Assembly: GCF_004342845.1 (NCBI RefSeq) | Contig: NZ_SLXB01000004.1 | Coordinates: 1-64,000 of the forward strand | Direction: 5' to 3' | From: Prevotella heparinolytica | GTDB taxonomy: Bacteria > Bacteroidota > Bacteroidia > Bacteroidales > Bacteroidaceae | DNA length: 64,000 bases | Shown here: in pieces, positions 53,201 to 61,153 of the stretch | Layout: the number at the start of each line of letters is the position of its first letter | How positions within the stretch are numbered: position 1 is the first letter of the stretch | Position numbers and translations under genes: made by a program | Notes under the pieces: model-generated | Database searches by the model: none | Told to the model about the DNA's origin: nothing | What the model saw: only the letters and a program-made list of their open reading frames with translations

Positions 53201-53417
53201 TATCCGCTTGAAGAATGTGGAGGTGGCTTATACCTTTACAAAAGGATTTGTAAAGAAGTTCGGAGTGCAGAATCTGAAAGTTTATCTGAATGGAAATAAT
53301 CTGTGGCTGTGGACCAGAATGCCGGACGACCGTGAGGCAAACCTCTCCGGAGCGGGCTATTTGGGAGCATATCCTACGGTGAAGCGTTTTAATTTAGGTA
53401 TAAAATTCACATTATAA
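50265..53417 (+). CDS. xusA: SusC-like transporter of the xylan system
   Basis: A 1050-residue TonB-dependent outer-membrane protein. Signal peptide (IPGLILVMLLCCLTVSAQKG), CarboxypepD_reg-like domain (~28-105, GVVVDGNGETIIGASVVLKS), EEVVVVGYGQQKKASVVGAI, plug with LSVLKDASATAVYGVKGANG, and a barrel ending RFNLGIKFTL. There is no STN domain, so control is likely through a hybrid two-component regulator not in this window. The order SusC-SusD-SusC-SusD-XusE-GH10 matches the xus cluster of Prevotella bryantii and xylanolytic Bacteroides. The start could be two codons downstream. Confidence 0.92.
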   Translation: MVMKNVTKKIQKIPGLILVMLLCCLTVSAQKGVTVKGVVVDGNGETIIGASVVLKSNSSVGTISDIDGNFVLNVPNENATLVVSFVGMKPKEVRATSKAIMRVMLEDDSQQLEEVVVVGYGQQKKASVVGAITQTTGKVLERAAGVSNIGGALTGNLPGVITTQGTGMPGEEDPKIVIRGASSWNNSEPLVLVDGIERPMNSVDISSVQSLSVLKDASATAVYGVKGANGVILITTKRGTEGSAKIDVGFNATLKAPSKLPNKLDAYDALMARNVAIEHELGLTPDSWAYIRPQSFINNYRNQTSVEQMERYPNVDWQKALFKETAVSYNANVNVSGGTKFVKYFASADYVHEGDLFRVYDNNRNYNSGYGYDRLNVRSNLDFSITKTTLLKINLAGSNGVRKSPWNNVSGDEWQIGQQWAGAYNIAPDVFLPQYSDGSWGYYPQISNVSNSASNMALGGYMQTTSTRINTDFTLEQDLGFVTKGLSARAMVSWDNMFVENRRGINDLYNQAQQKWINPETGQVVLKNDFDSANGFDWQQGVNWTTQAGTVDNGATVRNLYYQAQLNWARSFGKHNITAMGLFSRQENARGSVMPTYREDWAFRTTYNFADRYFIEYNGAYNGSEKFSKENRFAFFNSGALGWMVSEEPLFKPLKKYVDMLKLRASYGEIGDDNLGPNPFDPSRRWLYMSQWAYGGHTTIDLNQKESIYTWYREAAIGNKDVKWETVKKINLGIDYSVLGGLLAGSLEFFRDERTDILVFGADRSVPSYFGSTPPTANIGKVRTNGYELELRVNKTFANDMRVWGNFSMTHAKNKILQKDDQELRPGYQKAAGYSIGQYISYIDGGFIQNFDELYGSPAHDTNDAHKLPGDYYIVDFNGDGVIDNKDQAPYGYTGTPQNTFNATIGFEWKGFSCFAQFYGVTNVTRDVSLNSFGSKLNTVYNIGTWWSVDNPNADVVVPRWNSTPSYNTGTQFLYDGSYIRLKNVEVAYTFTKGFVKKFGVQNLKVYLNGNNLWLWTRMPDDREANLSGAGYLGAYPTVKRFNLGIKFTL

Positions 53418-53429
53418 AAGGAGAATCTT

Positions 53430-55364
53430 ATGAATAAAAGATATACAACATATCTGTGGACCGGCGTTCTGTCTCTTGCTTTGGGGATAACTTTTCCCTC
53501 GTGCGAGGATTATCTGGACAAAGAACCGGAATCTACATTGTCTGAGACGGATGCGTATAAAAACTTCAGGAACTTTCAGGGTTTCATCGAAGAGATTTAT
53601 AACTGTATTCCCGATAAGGAAAAGAATAACTATTGTACATCGTGGAACTGGGGAGACGATGAAGTGTTTAATCCTGAGGGAAATGCACACATGACACATC
53701 AGGCTGATTTAGGAAACTTCAGAGCTTGGCAGTCAAACAACCAAAGCTGGTTGTATCGCACCGGTAGCAATCCCGCTTCTACCAATAAATTTAACCACTC
53801 TTTGTGGCCGCATGCTTGGTATTGCATTCGTAAGTGCAATCTGGGTATAGATAATCTGGATAAGTTTACCGGAACGGAAGAGGAAAAAAAACTTATCGAA
53901 GGACAATTGTATTTCTTCCGTGCATGGTGGCATTTTGAACTGATGCAGTATTTCGGTGGATTGGCCTATGTGGATCAAACACTGGATGCTTCTACTAAAC
54001 TGAAACTGCCCAGACTGAGTTATCAGGAGTGTGCCGACAAAGCAGCTGCCGATTTTCGTAAAGCTGCCGATTTGCTGCCCATCAATTGGGATAATACCAC
54101 AACGGGCAAGCTCACCGAAGGGAAAAACCAGCTGCGTATCAATAAGATCATGGCTTTAGGTTATTTGGGAAAGAACTACCTGTGGGCTGCAAGTCCGTTG
54201 ATGGAGCATGGTGCTCAAATGGGCGGAGCTAAAACTTATAGCTACAATACGGACTATGCAAAGAAGGCTGCCGAGGCTTTCGGCGAACTGCTTGCTTTGG
54301 TAGAGAGCGGACAAACGCAATATGCCTTGGCGCAGTATGAGTATTCGGACATCTACAATCACGAAAAGGCTTCTTCCGCATCTACTTGTTTTTCTGATAT
54401 CTTCTACACCCGACGCCAAAACTGGTTGATGCCGGGTAGCGTAGAGGCTATCTTCCGTGGTCCTTCGCCTGACGCCAATGGTTCGAACTGGAACGTTTCT
54501 AAACTGTTTGGCCCCAAGGTGGGAGGTATGGTTGAACACGACAACATTATTCACCAGCCCACTGCCAATTTGGTGAACATGTATGGTATGGCAAACGGAT
54601 TGCCGCTGACTGACCCTAATTCGGGTTTCGATCCCGAATATCCGTTTAAGGACAGAGATCCTCGTTTCTATCACGACATCGTTTTTGATGGATTTAAATA
54701 CGTAAACGGAACATTGAGTGCAGAGCGTGAGCAATACCGCTATTGTGAACTGTTTACCGGTGGTAATATGCGTCCGGTGGCCAATGGCAGTCGTACAGGA
54801 TATTTCATTCAAAAATTGGTGCCGCATACTTGTAATGTAGGCGATAGAGAATACGATTGGGGTTCGAACTTGCACTGCTACCTGCCTTACATGCGCTTGG
54901 CAGACATTTATTTGATGTATGCAGAGGCATGTGCAGCCCAAGGTGGCGCCGGGGTGAGGTCCTCTAACTGTTCGTTGACGGCAGTCGATGCGGTAAATAG
55001 AATCCGCGAACGCTGTGGGGCCGGACACGTGGCTGAATCTTTCTTAACCGACAACCGGAAGTTTATGGACGAGTTGCGCCGCGAGCGTGCTGTTGAACTG
55101 GCTTTTGAAGGATTCCGGTTCTGCGATTTGCAACGTTGGCTGTTGTTGACCGAAGCTCCTTATACCATTAAAACTTCTCAAGAATTCGAACGTCTGGAAA
55201 GCGCAGATTTCTTTAAAGAAAACGACCCGAGAGAGGCTAAGGTGGCAAACTTCAGAGAAGAGGTTATCTTGAAACGCATCTTCGGTACTAAACATTATTG
55301 GTTTCCATTGCCGGACGATGATGTGTACCTCTATGTAGAGTTCAAACAGAATCCCGGATGGTAA
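53430..55364 (+). CDS. xusB: SusD-like xylan-binding lipoprotein
   Basis: A 644-residue lipoprotein (GITFPSCEDYLDKEPESTLS, Cys 25), with the SusD N-terminus DYLDKEPES. Helical scaffold segments are IEGQLYFFRAWWHFELMQYF, RINKIMALGYLGKNYLWAAS, LPYMRLADIYLMYAEACAAQ and LRRERAVELAFEGFRFCDLQ, with the family-typical end. It is encoded 12 bases after xusA and forms the lid of that transporter. Aromatic residues in NQSWLYRTGSN or the SVEAIFRGPSPDANGSNWN stretch could line the xylan site, which is inference. Confidence 0.92.
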   Translation: MNKRYTTYLWTGVLSLALGITFPSCEDYLDKEPESTLSETDAYKNFRNFQGFIEEIYNCIPDKEKNNYCTSWNWGDDEVFNPEGNAHMTHQADLGNFRAWQSNNQSWLYRTGSNPASTNKFNHSLWPHAWYCIRKCNLGIDNLDKFTGTEEEKKLIEGQLYFFRAWWHFELMQYFGGLAYVDQTLDASTKLKLPRLSYQECADKAAADFRKAADLLPINWDNTTTGKLTEGKNQLRINKIMALGYLGKNYLWAASPLMEHGAQMGGAKTYSYNTDYAKKAAEAFGELLALVESGQTQYALAQYEYSDIYNHEKASSASTCFSDIFYTRRQNWLMPGSVEAIFRGPSPDANGSNWNVSKLFGPKVGGMVEHDNIIHQPTANLVNMYGMANGLPLTDPNSGFDPEYPFKDRDPRFYHDIVFDGFKYVNGTLSAEREQYRYCELFTGGNMRPVANGSRTGYFIQKLVPHTCNVGDREYDWGSNLHCYLPYMRLADIYLMYAEACAAQGGAGVRSSNCSLTAVDAVNRIRERCGAGHVAESFLTDNRKFMDELRRERAVELAFEGFRFCDLQRWLLLTEAPYTIKTSQEFERLESADFFKENDPREAKVANFREEVILKRIFGTKHYWFPLPDDDVYLYVEFKQNPGW

Positions 55365-55408
55365 TGCCGATCGTGGAGAATGCATGTTTAATACTAAAAG
55401 AGTAAACA

Positions 55409-58261
55409 ATGAAATATATACAAACGAAATTCATTTTATGTGCGATGTCGGTCTTTTCATCCTTTGCTGTCAATGCACAGACAATGGTCGAAAATGAAAT
55501 GGATTCTTTGGCGACTGACAAACAGCCGCTTGTACAAGTCGCATATCGCAAAGTGGCACAAAATGACTTGTTGGGAGGTGTCTCCGTAGTGAATGTTGAA
55601 GAGCTGACCGACAAGAATTACAACACTTATAGCTTGGATAATATGCAAGGATATATCGGTGGCTGGACCGGTAACTCAATGTGGGGAATGGATGCCGACA
55701 ATGCCGGATACTTGGTGTTGGTGGATGGAGTACCTCGCAGCACAGACAATGTATTACCCTCTGAAATTTCTCAGATAACATTCCTGAAAGGGGCACAGGC
55801 CGTAGTTCTCTATGGAAGCCGTGCGGCCAAAGGAGCTATCTTGATAACCACGAAACGAGGTGGCGAAGGAGATTTGAGAGTGAATGTACGTGCCAATACT
55901 CGGTTGGATGTAGCAAAAAGCTTTCCGGAATACTTGGGCGCTGCCGAATACATGACGCTTTATAACGAGGCTTCCTTGAACGATGGTAAGGGCATCTCGT
56001 ATACGCAAGAGCAAATCTATAACCATGGTTCCGGATTGAATCCGTATCGCTATCCGGATATGAATTTCTATTCGTCCGATTATATTCGGAAGGTTTCTAA
56101 CTATTCAGATGTGTCTGCCGAGATTACAGGAGGTGGAAAACGTGCTCGTTTCTACACTCAAGTAGGGTATGCGCATGGGGGTAGCCTGCTGAAGCTTGGT
56201 GAAGCCAAGAACAATGGTACCAACCGTTTGAATGTGCGTGGTAATGTAGATGTTACCATTAACGATTTTATCAATGCCTACATCAATGCCAATGCTGTGT
56301 TTCATGATGCAAAGAGTGCAAAAGGCAATTATTGGTCTGATGCGGCTACCGTTCGTCCTAACTCCCACAACTATGTAGCTCCATTTATTCCGTTGGATTA
56401 TATCGACCCTAATGCGGCTGCTGCATGGGAGTTGATCAATACTTCTAACAACATCATTGATGGTAAGTACTTCCTTGGCGGTTCCAGTCTTGCTCCTACC
56501 AACGTTTTTGCCGACAGCTATGCAGCCGGAAGCTTAAAACTAACAAGCCGTCAGTTCCAATTTGATGCAGGAGTGGATATAAACCTGAATAAAGTTTTGA
56601 AGGGACTTTCTTTTCATACGCAATTTGCAGTGGACTATGCCACCGCTTATACAACCTCATTCGACAATAAATATGCCGTTTACACTCCGACGTGGTCTAA
56701 CTACGGTGGGAAAGACGTTATTGTGGGATTAGTGAAAGAAGGTAATGATGAGCGGACGGCTACACAGAATGTAGGTTCAAGTGCCGATACACAGACCATC
56801 GCGTTTTCCGGTCGGTTCAATTATGAGAGGACTTTCAAGAAAGACCATAACATTTCGGCCATGCTGATAGCTTCGGGTTATCAACAAACATTGTCGGCCA
56901 GATATCATCGCATCAGTAATGCTAACTTGGCTTTGCAGGCCGGATACAATTTCCGCAATAAATATTATGCAGACTTTGGAATGGCATTGATTCATTCGGC
57001 TAAGCTGGCCGAAGGACACCGCAACGCTCTCTCTCCTTCTTTGACATTGGGATGGAGAATGAGCAAAGAGGGTTTCTTGGCCGATTCTCCGGTAGTAGAC
57101 GATTTGATGTTCAGTATATCCGGAAGTGTGTTGCATCAAGACATAGATGTAGCGTTGGGAGGAAACGAGTATTATCTGTATAAATCGGTATGGACTCAGA
57201 ACGATGGTTATGGCTGGTACGATGGTTCAAGCGGAAGATATACTATCTCCACCCGTGGCGAAAATACAGATCTCACTTTCATTAAACGTAAAGAACTGTC
57301 TGCCAATCTGCGCACGTCATTATGGAAGAAACTGTTAACTGCCGATGCTTCGTTCTTTATCAATTCTATGGAGGGCTACTTGGTTAACCCCACTTCTTAT
57401 CCGGGACATTTGGTTACCGGATATCCGGCGGCATCGTTTGTTCCTGTGATGAACTATAACAACAACCGTCGCGTTGGGTTTGACTTCAACGTAAATATGA
57501 ATAAACGTTTAGGTAAGGTGGACTTTTCTTTGGGACTGTCGGGAACTTATTACGACACCAAGGCTACAAAGCGTGACGAAATCTTCACAGATACCCGTAA
57601 GCGCGAAGGACGTCCGGTGGATGGCATCTGGGGATATAAGAGTGCAGGCTTCTTTAAGAACGACGCGGATATTGCCGCTTCTCCGGAGCAGAAATTGGGA
57701 GGTACGGTAAAACCCGGTGACATCAAGTACATTGATTTGAATAACGATAACGTGATTGACGAGAAAGACCAGACCTACTTAGGCAAAGGCGGATGGTATG
57801 GAGCGCCTTTTACCCTCGGTGTGAACCTGACGGCAAAATGGAACGGGTTTACGTTCTTTGCTTTGGGTACGGGAGGTTTCGGAGCTTATGGCATGAAGAA
57901 CAGTTCTTACTATTGGATTTCGGGAGAAAACAAATATTCAGCAATAGTACGCAACCGTTGGACACCTGAAACGGCCGAAACTGCCACTTATCCTCGTCTT
58001 ACCACGGAGAGTGGAAGCAACAATTTCGTCTCTTCGGATTTCTGGATGTATAAAAACAACCGTTTTAATCTGGTCAAAGTGCAGGTTACTTATGACTTGC
58101 CCAAACAGTGGCTCCGCAACTCGTTCCTGCACGAAGTTTCTGCTTATGTGAGCGGAGGAAATCTGCTTACCATAGCCAAGGAGCGCAAGCATATGGAGAT
58201 GAGCGTGGGAAGTGCGCCACAAACCCGATTCTATAATATTGGCGTGAAAGCGGTATTCTAA
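55409..58261 (+). CDS. xusC: Second SusC-like transporter of the xylan system, lacking the N-terminal beta-sandwich
   Basis: A 950-residue TonB-dependent protein. After the signal peptide (ILCAMSVFSSFAVNAQTMVE) it passes almost directly into a plug (LLGGVSVVNVEELTDKNYNT, FLKGAQAVVLYGSRAAKGAI). The usual CarboxypepD_reg-like domain and VVVVGYG stretch are absent. The barrel is complete and ends TRFYNIGVKAVF. At ~950 residues it is about 100 shorter than its neighbour. A possible TonB box is PLVQVAYRKV. It lies 44 bases after xusB and 11 before xusD. The second pair presumably handles xylo-oligosaccharides of a different size or decoration. Confidence 0.88.
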   Translation: MKYIQTKFILCAMSVFSSFAVNAQTMVENEMDSLATDKQPLVQVAYRKVAQNDLLGGVSVVNVEELTDKNYNTYSLDNMQGYIGGWTGNSMWGMDADNAGYLVLVDGVPRSTDNVLPSEISQITFLKGAQAVVLYGSRAAKGAILITTKRGGEGDLRVNVRANTRLDVAKSFPEYLGAAEYMTLYNEASLNDGKGISYTQEQIYNHGSGLNPYRYPDMNFYSSDYIRKVSNYSDVSAEITGGGKRARFYTQVGYAHGGSLLKLGEAKNNGTNRLNVRGNVDVTINDFINAYINANAVFHDAKSAKGNYWSDAATVRPNSHNYVAPFIPLDYIDPNAAAAWELINTSNNIIDGKYFLGGSSLAPTNVFADSYAAGSLKLTSRQFQFDAGVDINLNKVLKGLSFHTQFAVDYATAYTTSFDNKYAVYTPTWSNYGGKDVIVGLVKEGNDERTATQNVGSSADTQTIAFSGRFNYERTFKKDHNISAMLIASGYQQTLSARYHRISNANLALQAGYNFRNKYYADFGMALIHSAKLAEGHRNALSPSLTLGWRMSKEGFLADSPVVDDLMFSISGSVLHQDIDVALGGNEYYLYKSVWTQNDGYGWYDGSSGRYTISTRGENTDLTFIKRKELSANLRTSLWKKLLTADASFFINSMEGYLVNPTSYPGHLVTGYPAASFVPVMNYNNNRRVGFDFNVNMNKRLGKVDFSLGLSGTYYDTKATKRDEIFTDTRKREGRPVDGIWGYKSAGFFKNDADIAASPEQKLGGTVKPGDIKYIDLNNDNVIDEKDQTYLGKGGWYGAPFTLGVNLTAKWNGFTFFALGTGGFGAYGMKNSSYYWISGENKYSAIVRNRWTPETAETATYPRLTTESGSNNFVSSDFWMYKNNRFNLVKVQVTYDLPKQWLRNSFLHEVSAYVSGGNLLTIAKERKHMEMSVGSAPQTRFYNIGVKAVF

Positions 58262-58272
58262 AAAATATAACA

Positions 58273-60075
58273 ATGAACAATATGAAAATAAAAAACATCA
58301 TAGGATGCGTGGCGTTGCTCGCCACATTTACGGCATGTGATGATATGTTTTCGCCTGCTATCGAAAACAATAGAGGTATACAGGAGATGTATAACGAACC
58401 GGCCTATGCCCAAGGACTTCTGGGATATGCCTATGCCATGCTCCCTTATGACACCCGAAGTGTGAGCGATGTGGCCACAGATGATGCCGTAACGAACGAC
58501 CGGTCGAATAATCTGCAGAAAATGGCTCAAGGGGCTTGGAACTCTGCTAACAATCCGGTGTCTCAATGGCAGGCTCGTAAGGCCACCATTCAATATCTCA
58601 ATATTTTTCTTGAAAATGTAGATAAGGTGGTGTGGGCCAAAGACGAGAAAGTCAATGCGATGTATTGCGACCACTTGAAAGGTGAAGCTTATGCGCTTCG
58701 TGCCTTGAACATGTATTATTTGCTGATGGCTCATGCAGGAAAAACATCGGATGGGCGGATGTTGGGTGTTCCTAAATTGACAAGCTCTGAAGGAGCTTCT
58801 TCGGATTTCAATCTGCCAAGAAACACGTTTCAAGAGTGCTTGGACATGATCTTTGAAGATATTGATGCTGCTTTGCAATTGCTTCCTTTGGATTATGTGA
58901 ATGTGAAAGATGCTGATATCCCTGCAAAGTATAAAGCAAATGGTGTAACAAATGCCGGTGATTACAACCGGGTGTTTGGTACTTACATGCGTGGCCGTAT
59001 GAGTGCGCGCATTGCAGAAGCCATTCGGGCACAAGTAGCTTTGTTGGCCACCAGTCCCGCTTTCATAGAGGGTACCACGATCAATCAAGCAACAGCTGCC
59101 GATTATGCTGCAATAGTGTTGGATCGCATAGGCGGTGTTTCAGGTATTGCTCTTAAGGGACATACGTGGTTTATGAATACGGCAGAGATTGATAATTTAG
59201 GTTCGGGAGCTGTGCCGGCCGAAATTATCTGGCGCGGAAATATATCCAATGGAGATGCTGATTGGGATATCGGGCTTCAGACCGAAAAAGACAATTTCCC
59301 TCCTTCGCTCTATGGCAACGGACGTATCAATCCTACTCAGAATTTGGTAGATGCTTTCCCTATGGCCAATGGATATCCCATTGATGATGCGTTGAGCGGT
59401 TATTCAAAAAAATCTCCTTATGTTGGTCGTGACCCGCGTTTGGCACAGTACATCATCTATGATGGTGCAAACTTCAAAGGAAAAACAATTACTACAGGTA
59501 CCTATACTTCCGACAATGATGGGCTGAACAAGCAAGCTACTTCTACTCGTACCGGATATTACATGCGTAAGCTCTTGCGTGAAGATTGTAGTGCCAATCC
59601 CAGTGCACTGAATGCGCAGAAGCACTATACGGCACGAATCCGTTACACAGAGATTTTTCTGGCTTATGCTGAGTCTGCCAACGAAGTATGGGGACCTACC
59701 GGTAAAGGAAATCACGCATACAGTGCGTATGATGTTATCAAAGCCATCCGTGCTCGCGCAGGGGTAGGTGCGGATAACGGGGATGCCTACTTGGAGAGCA
59801 TTAAGAACGACAAAGACAAGATGCGTCAGCTTATTCGCAATGAACGTCGCATAGAGCTTTGTTTCGAGAATAAGCGTTTCTGGGACTTGCGTCGTTGGAA
59901 AGCTCCTTTGACCGAGCCGGCTCAAGGCATGCAGGTGAGCAAAGCAGGCGATGAACTGACCTATACGGAGATTAAAGTAGAAGACAGAGTATATAAGGAT
60001 TATATGTACTATGGTCCTATACCTTATGACGAAACGATGAAATGGGGAAACCTGGAACAAAATGCAGGTTGGTAA
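58273..60075 (+). CDS. xusD: Second SusD-like lipoprotein of the xylan system
   Basis: A 600-residue lipoprotein (LLATFTACDDMFSPAIEN, Cys 22). SusD scaffold features are DHLKGEAYALRALNMYYLLM, AHAGKTSDGRMLGVPKL, RGRMSARIAEAIRAQVALLA, RYTEIFLAYAESANEVWGPT and NERRIELCFENKRFWDLRRW. The terminal GNLEQNAGW is the usual SusD ending. It pairs with the short SusC upstream (11-base gap). It starts with ATG 58273; the second methionine four codons on is also possible. Confidence 0.92.
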   Translation: MNNMKIKNIIGCVALLATFTACDDMFSPAIENNRGIQEMYNEPAYAQGLLGYAYAMLPYDTRSVSDVATDDAVTNDRSNNLQKMAQGAWNSANNPVSQWQARKATIQYLNIFLENVDKVVWAKDEKVNAMYCDHLKGEAYALRALNMYYLLMAHAGKTSDGRMLGVPKLTSSEGASSDFNLPRNTFQECLDMIFEDIDAALQLLPLDYVNVKDADIPAKYKANGVTNAGDYNRVFGTYMRGRMSARIAEAIRAQVALLATSPAFIEGTTINQATAADYAAIVLDRIGGVSGIALKGHTWFMNTAEIDNLGSGAVPAEIIWRGNISNGDADWDIGLQTEKDNFPPSLYGNGRINPTQNLVDAFPMANGYPIDDALSGYSKKSPYVGRDPRLAQYIIYDGANFKGKTITTGTYTSDNDGLNKQATSTRTGYYMRKLLREDCSANPSALNAQKHYTARIRYTEIFLAYAESANEVWGPTGKGNHAYSAYDVIKAIRARAGVGADNGDAYLESIKNDKDKMRQLIRNERRIELCFENKRFWDLRRWKAPLTEPAQGMQVSKAGDELTYTEIKVEDRVYKDYMYYGPIPYDETMKWGNLEQNAGW

Positions 60076-60107
60076 TCTATTGTGTGTAATAAAAAAAGTA
60101 GAACGAA

Positions 60108-61133
60108 ATGAAACTAATTAATATATTATCAGTATTGGCAGTGGGGGCATTGATGGCTTCTTGCGAAAATCTAACAGTTACGTTTCCTGATTATGAGGGA
60201 GGTACTTCCGTGTATTTCGCCTATCAATATCCGGTACGCACACTGATCTTGGGAAACAGTACAACCACCCCTGTGGATAATGACCGTAAGTGCATCATCT
60301 ATGGTGCAATGGGTGGAGCTTATAAGGGAAAGGATATCACGGTAGACATTAAAGTGGACAACACCTTGACGGATAATCTTTATTTTCCCGATGGTTCGGT
60401 TGTGCAGCCCATGCCTGCCGAATATTATACCTTAGGAAGTGATAAACTTATTTATGGTGGAGACTATATGGGAGGTGTGGAAGTACAGTTCACTGATGCT
60501 TTCTTTGCCGATCCCAAGGCCTTGAAGAACACGTATGTAATTCCTCTGATGATGACGGGGGTAAAAGGGGCTGATAGAATACTGGCCGGCACTCCCCTGA
60601 TTGAAGGCGATAAGCCTGCACACACAAATTCGGAGTATTGGAGTGTACAACCCAAAGATTATGTGCTCTATTGCGTAAAGTTCATCAACCCTTGGCATGC
60701 TACTTATTTGCGTAGGGGAGTGGATGTTATTACCGAGAATGGAAAAACAACAACGGTAGTAAGACATACCGGCGATGTAGAGAAAAATGAGGTATGTAAA
60801 ATGACCACGTCGGGTCTGAAGCAAACGCTTTATCCCGTTACCACCACCGTGGCATCTACTCAGGCAAAACTGGCTTGCGACTTATTGCTTACCTTCAATG
60901 ATAAGAATGAATGTGTGATTACCTCTGCCACTGCCGGATACACAGCATCCGGTTCCGGAAAGTTTGTGGAAGCAGGCGAGAAAAAGAGCTTTGGAAACAA
61001 AGACAGAGATGTGATGTATTTGGAGTATAACATTGATTTTGGAGCACAGAAGTATGCTACAAAGGATACACTGGTGGTACAAACACGTGGCGTGGTGGCA
61101 GAGTGGTTTACTCCTACATATAAAGCTAATTAA
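60108..61133 (+). CDS. xusE: Surface glycan-binding lipoprotein XusE-like (DUF1735 type)
   Basis: A 341-residue lipoprotein (AVGALMASCENLTVTFPDYE, Cys 19). Residues ~25-160 resemble the DUF1735/BT_3987-like N-terminal beta domain (GGTSVYFAYQYPVRTLILGN, DITVDIKVDNTLTDNLYF, YYTLGSDKLI). The second half (YCVKFINPWHATYLRRGVDV onward) is another beta-rich domain. Proteins at this position in xus loci are surface xylan-binding proteins with family-specific folds. Direct binding is inferred from position. It lies 32 bases after xusD and 20 before the GH10 gene. Confidence 0.85.
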   Translation: MKLINILSVLAVGALMASCENLTVTFPDYEGGTSVYFAYQYPVRTLILGNSTTTPVDNDRKCIIYGAMGGAYKGKDITVDIKVDNTLTDNLYFPDGSVVQPMPAEYYTLGSDKLIYGGDYMGGVEVQFTDAFFADPKALKNTYVIPLMMTGVKGADRILAGTPLIEGDKPAHTNSEYWSVQPKDYVLYCVKFINPWHATYLRRGVDVITENGKTTTVVRHTGDVEKNEVCKMTTSGLKQTLYPVTTTVASTQAKLACDLLLTFNDKNECVITSATAGYTASGSGKFVEAGEKKSFGNKDRDVMYLEYNIDFGAQKYATKDTLVVQTRGVVAEWFTPTYKAN

Positions 61134-61153
61134 GTTATGAAAAACATGGAATT

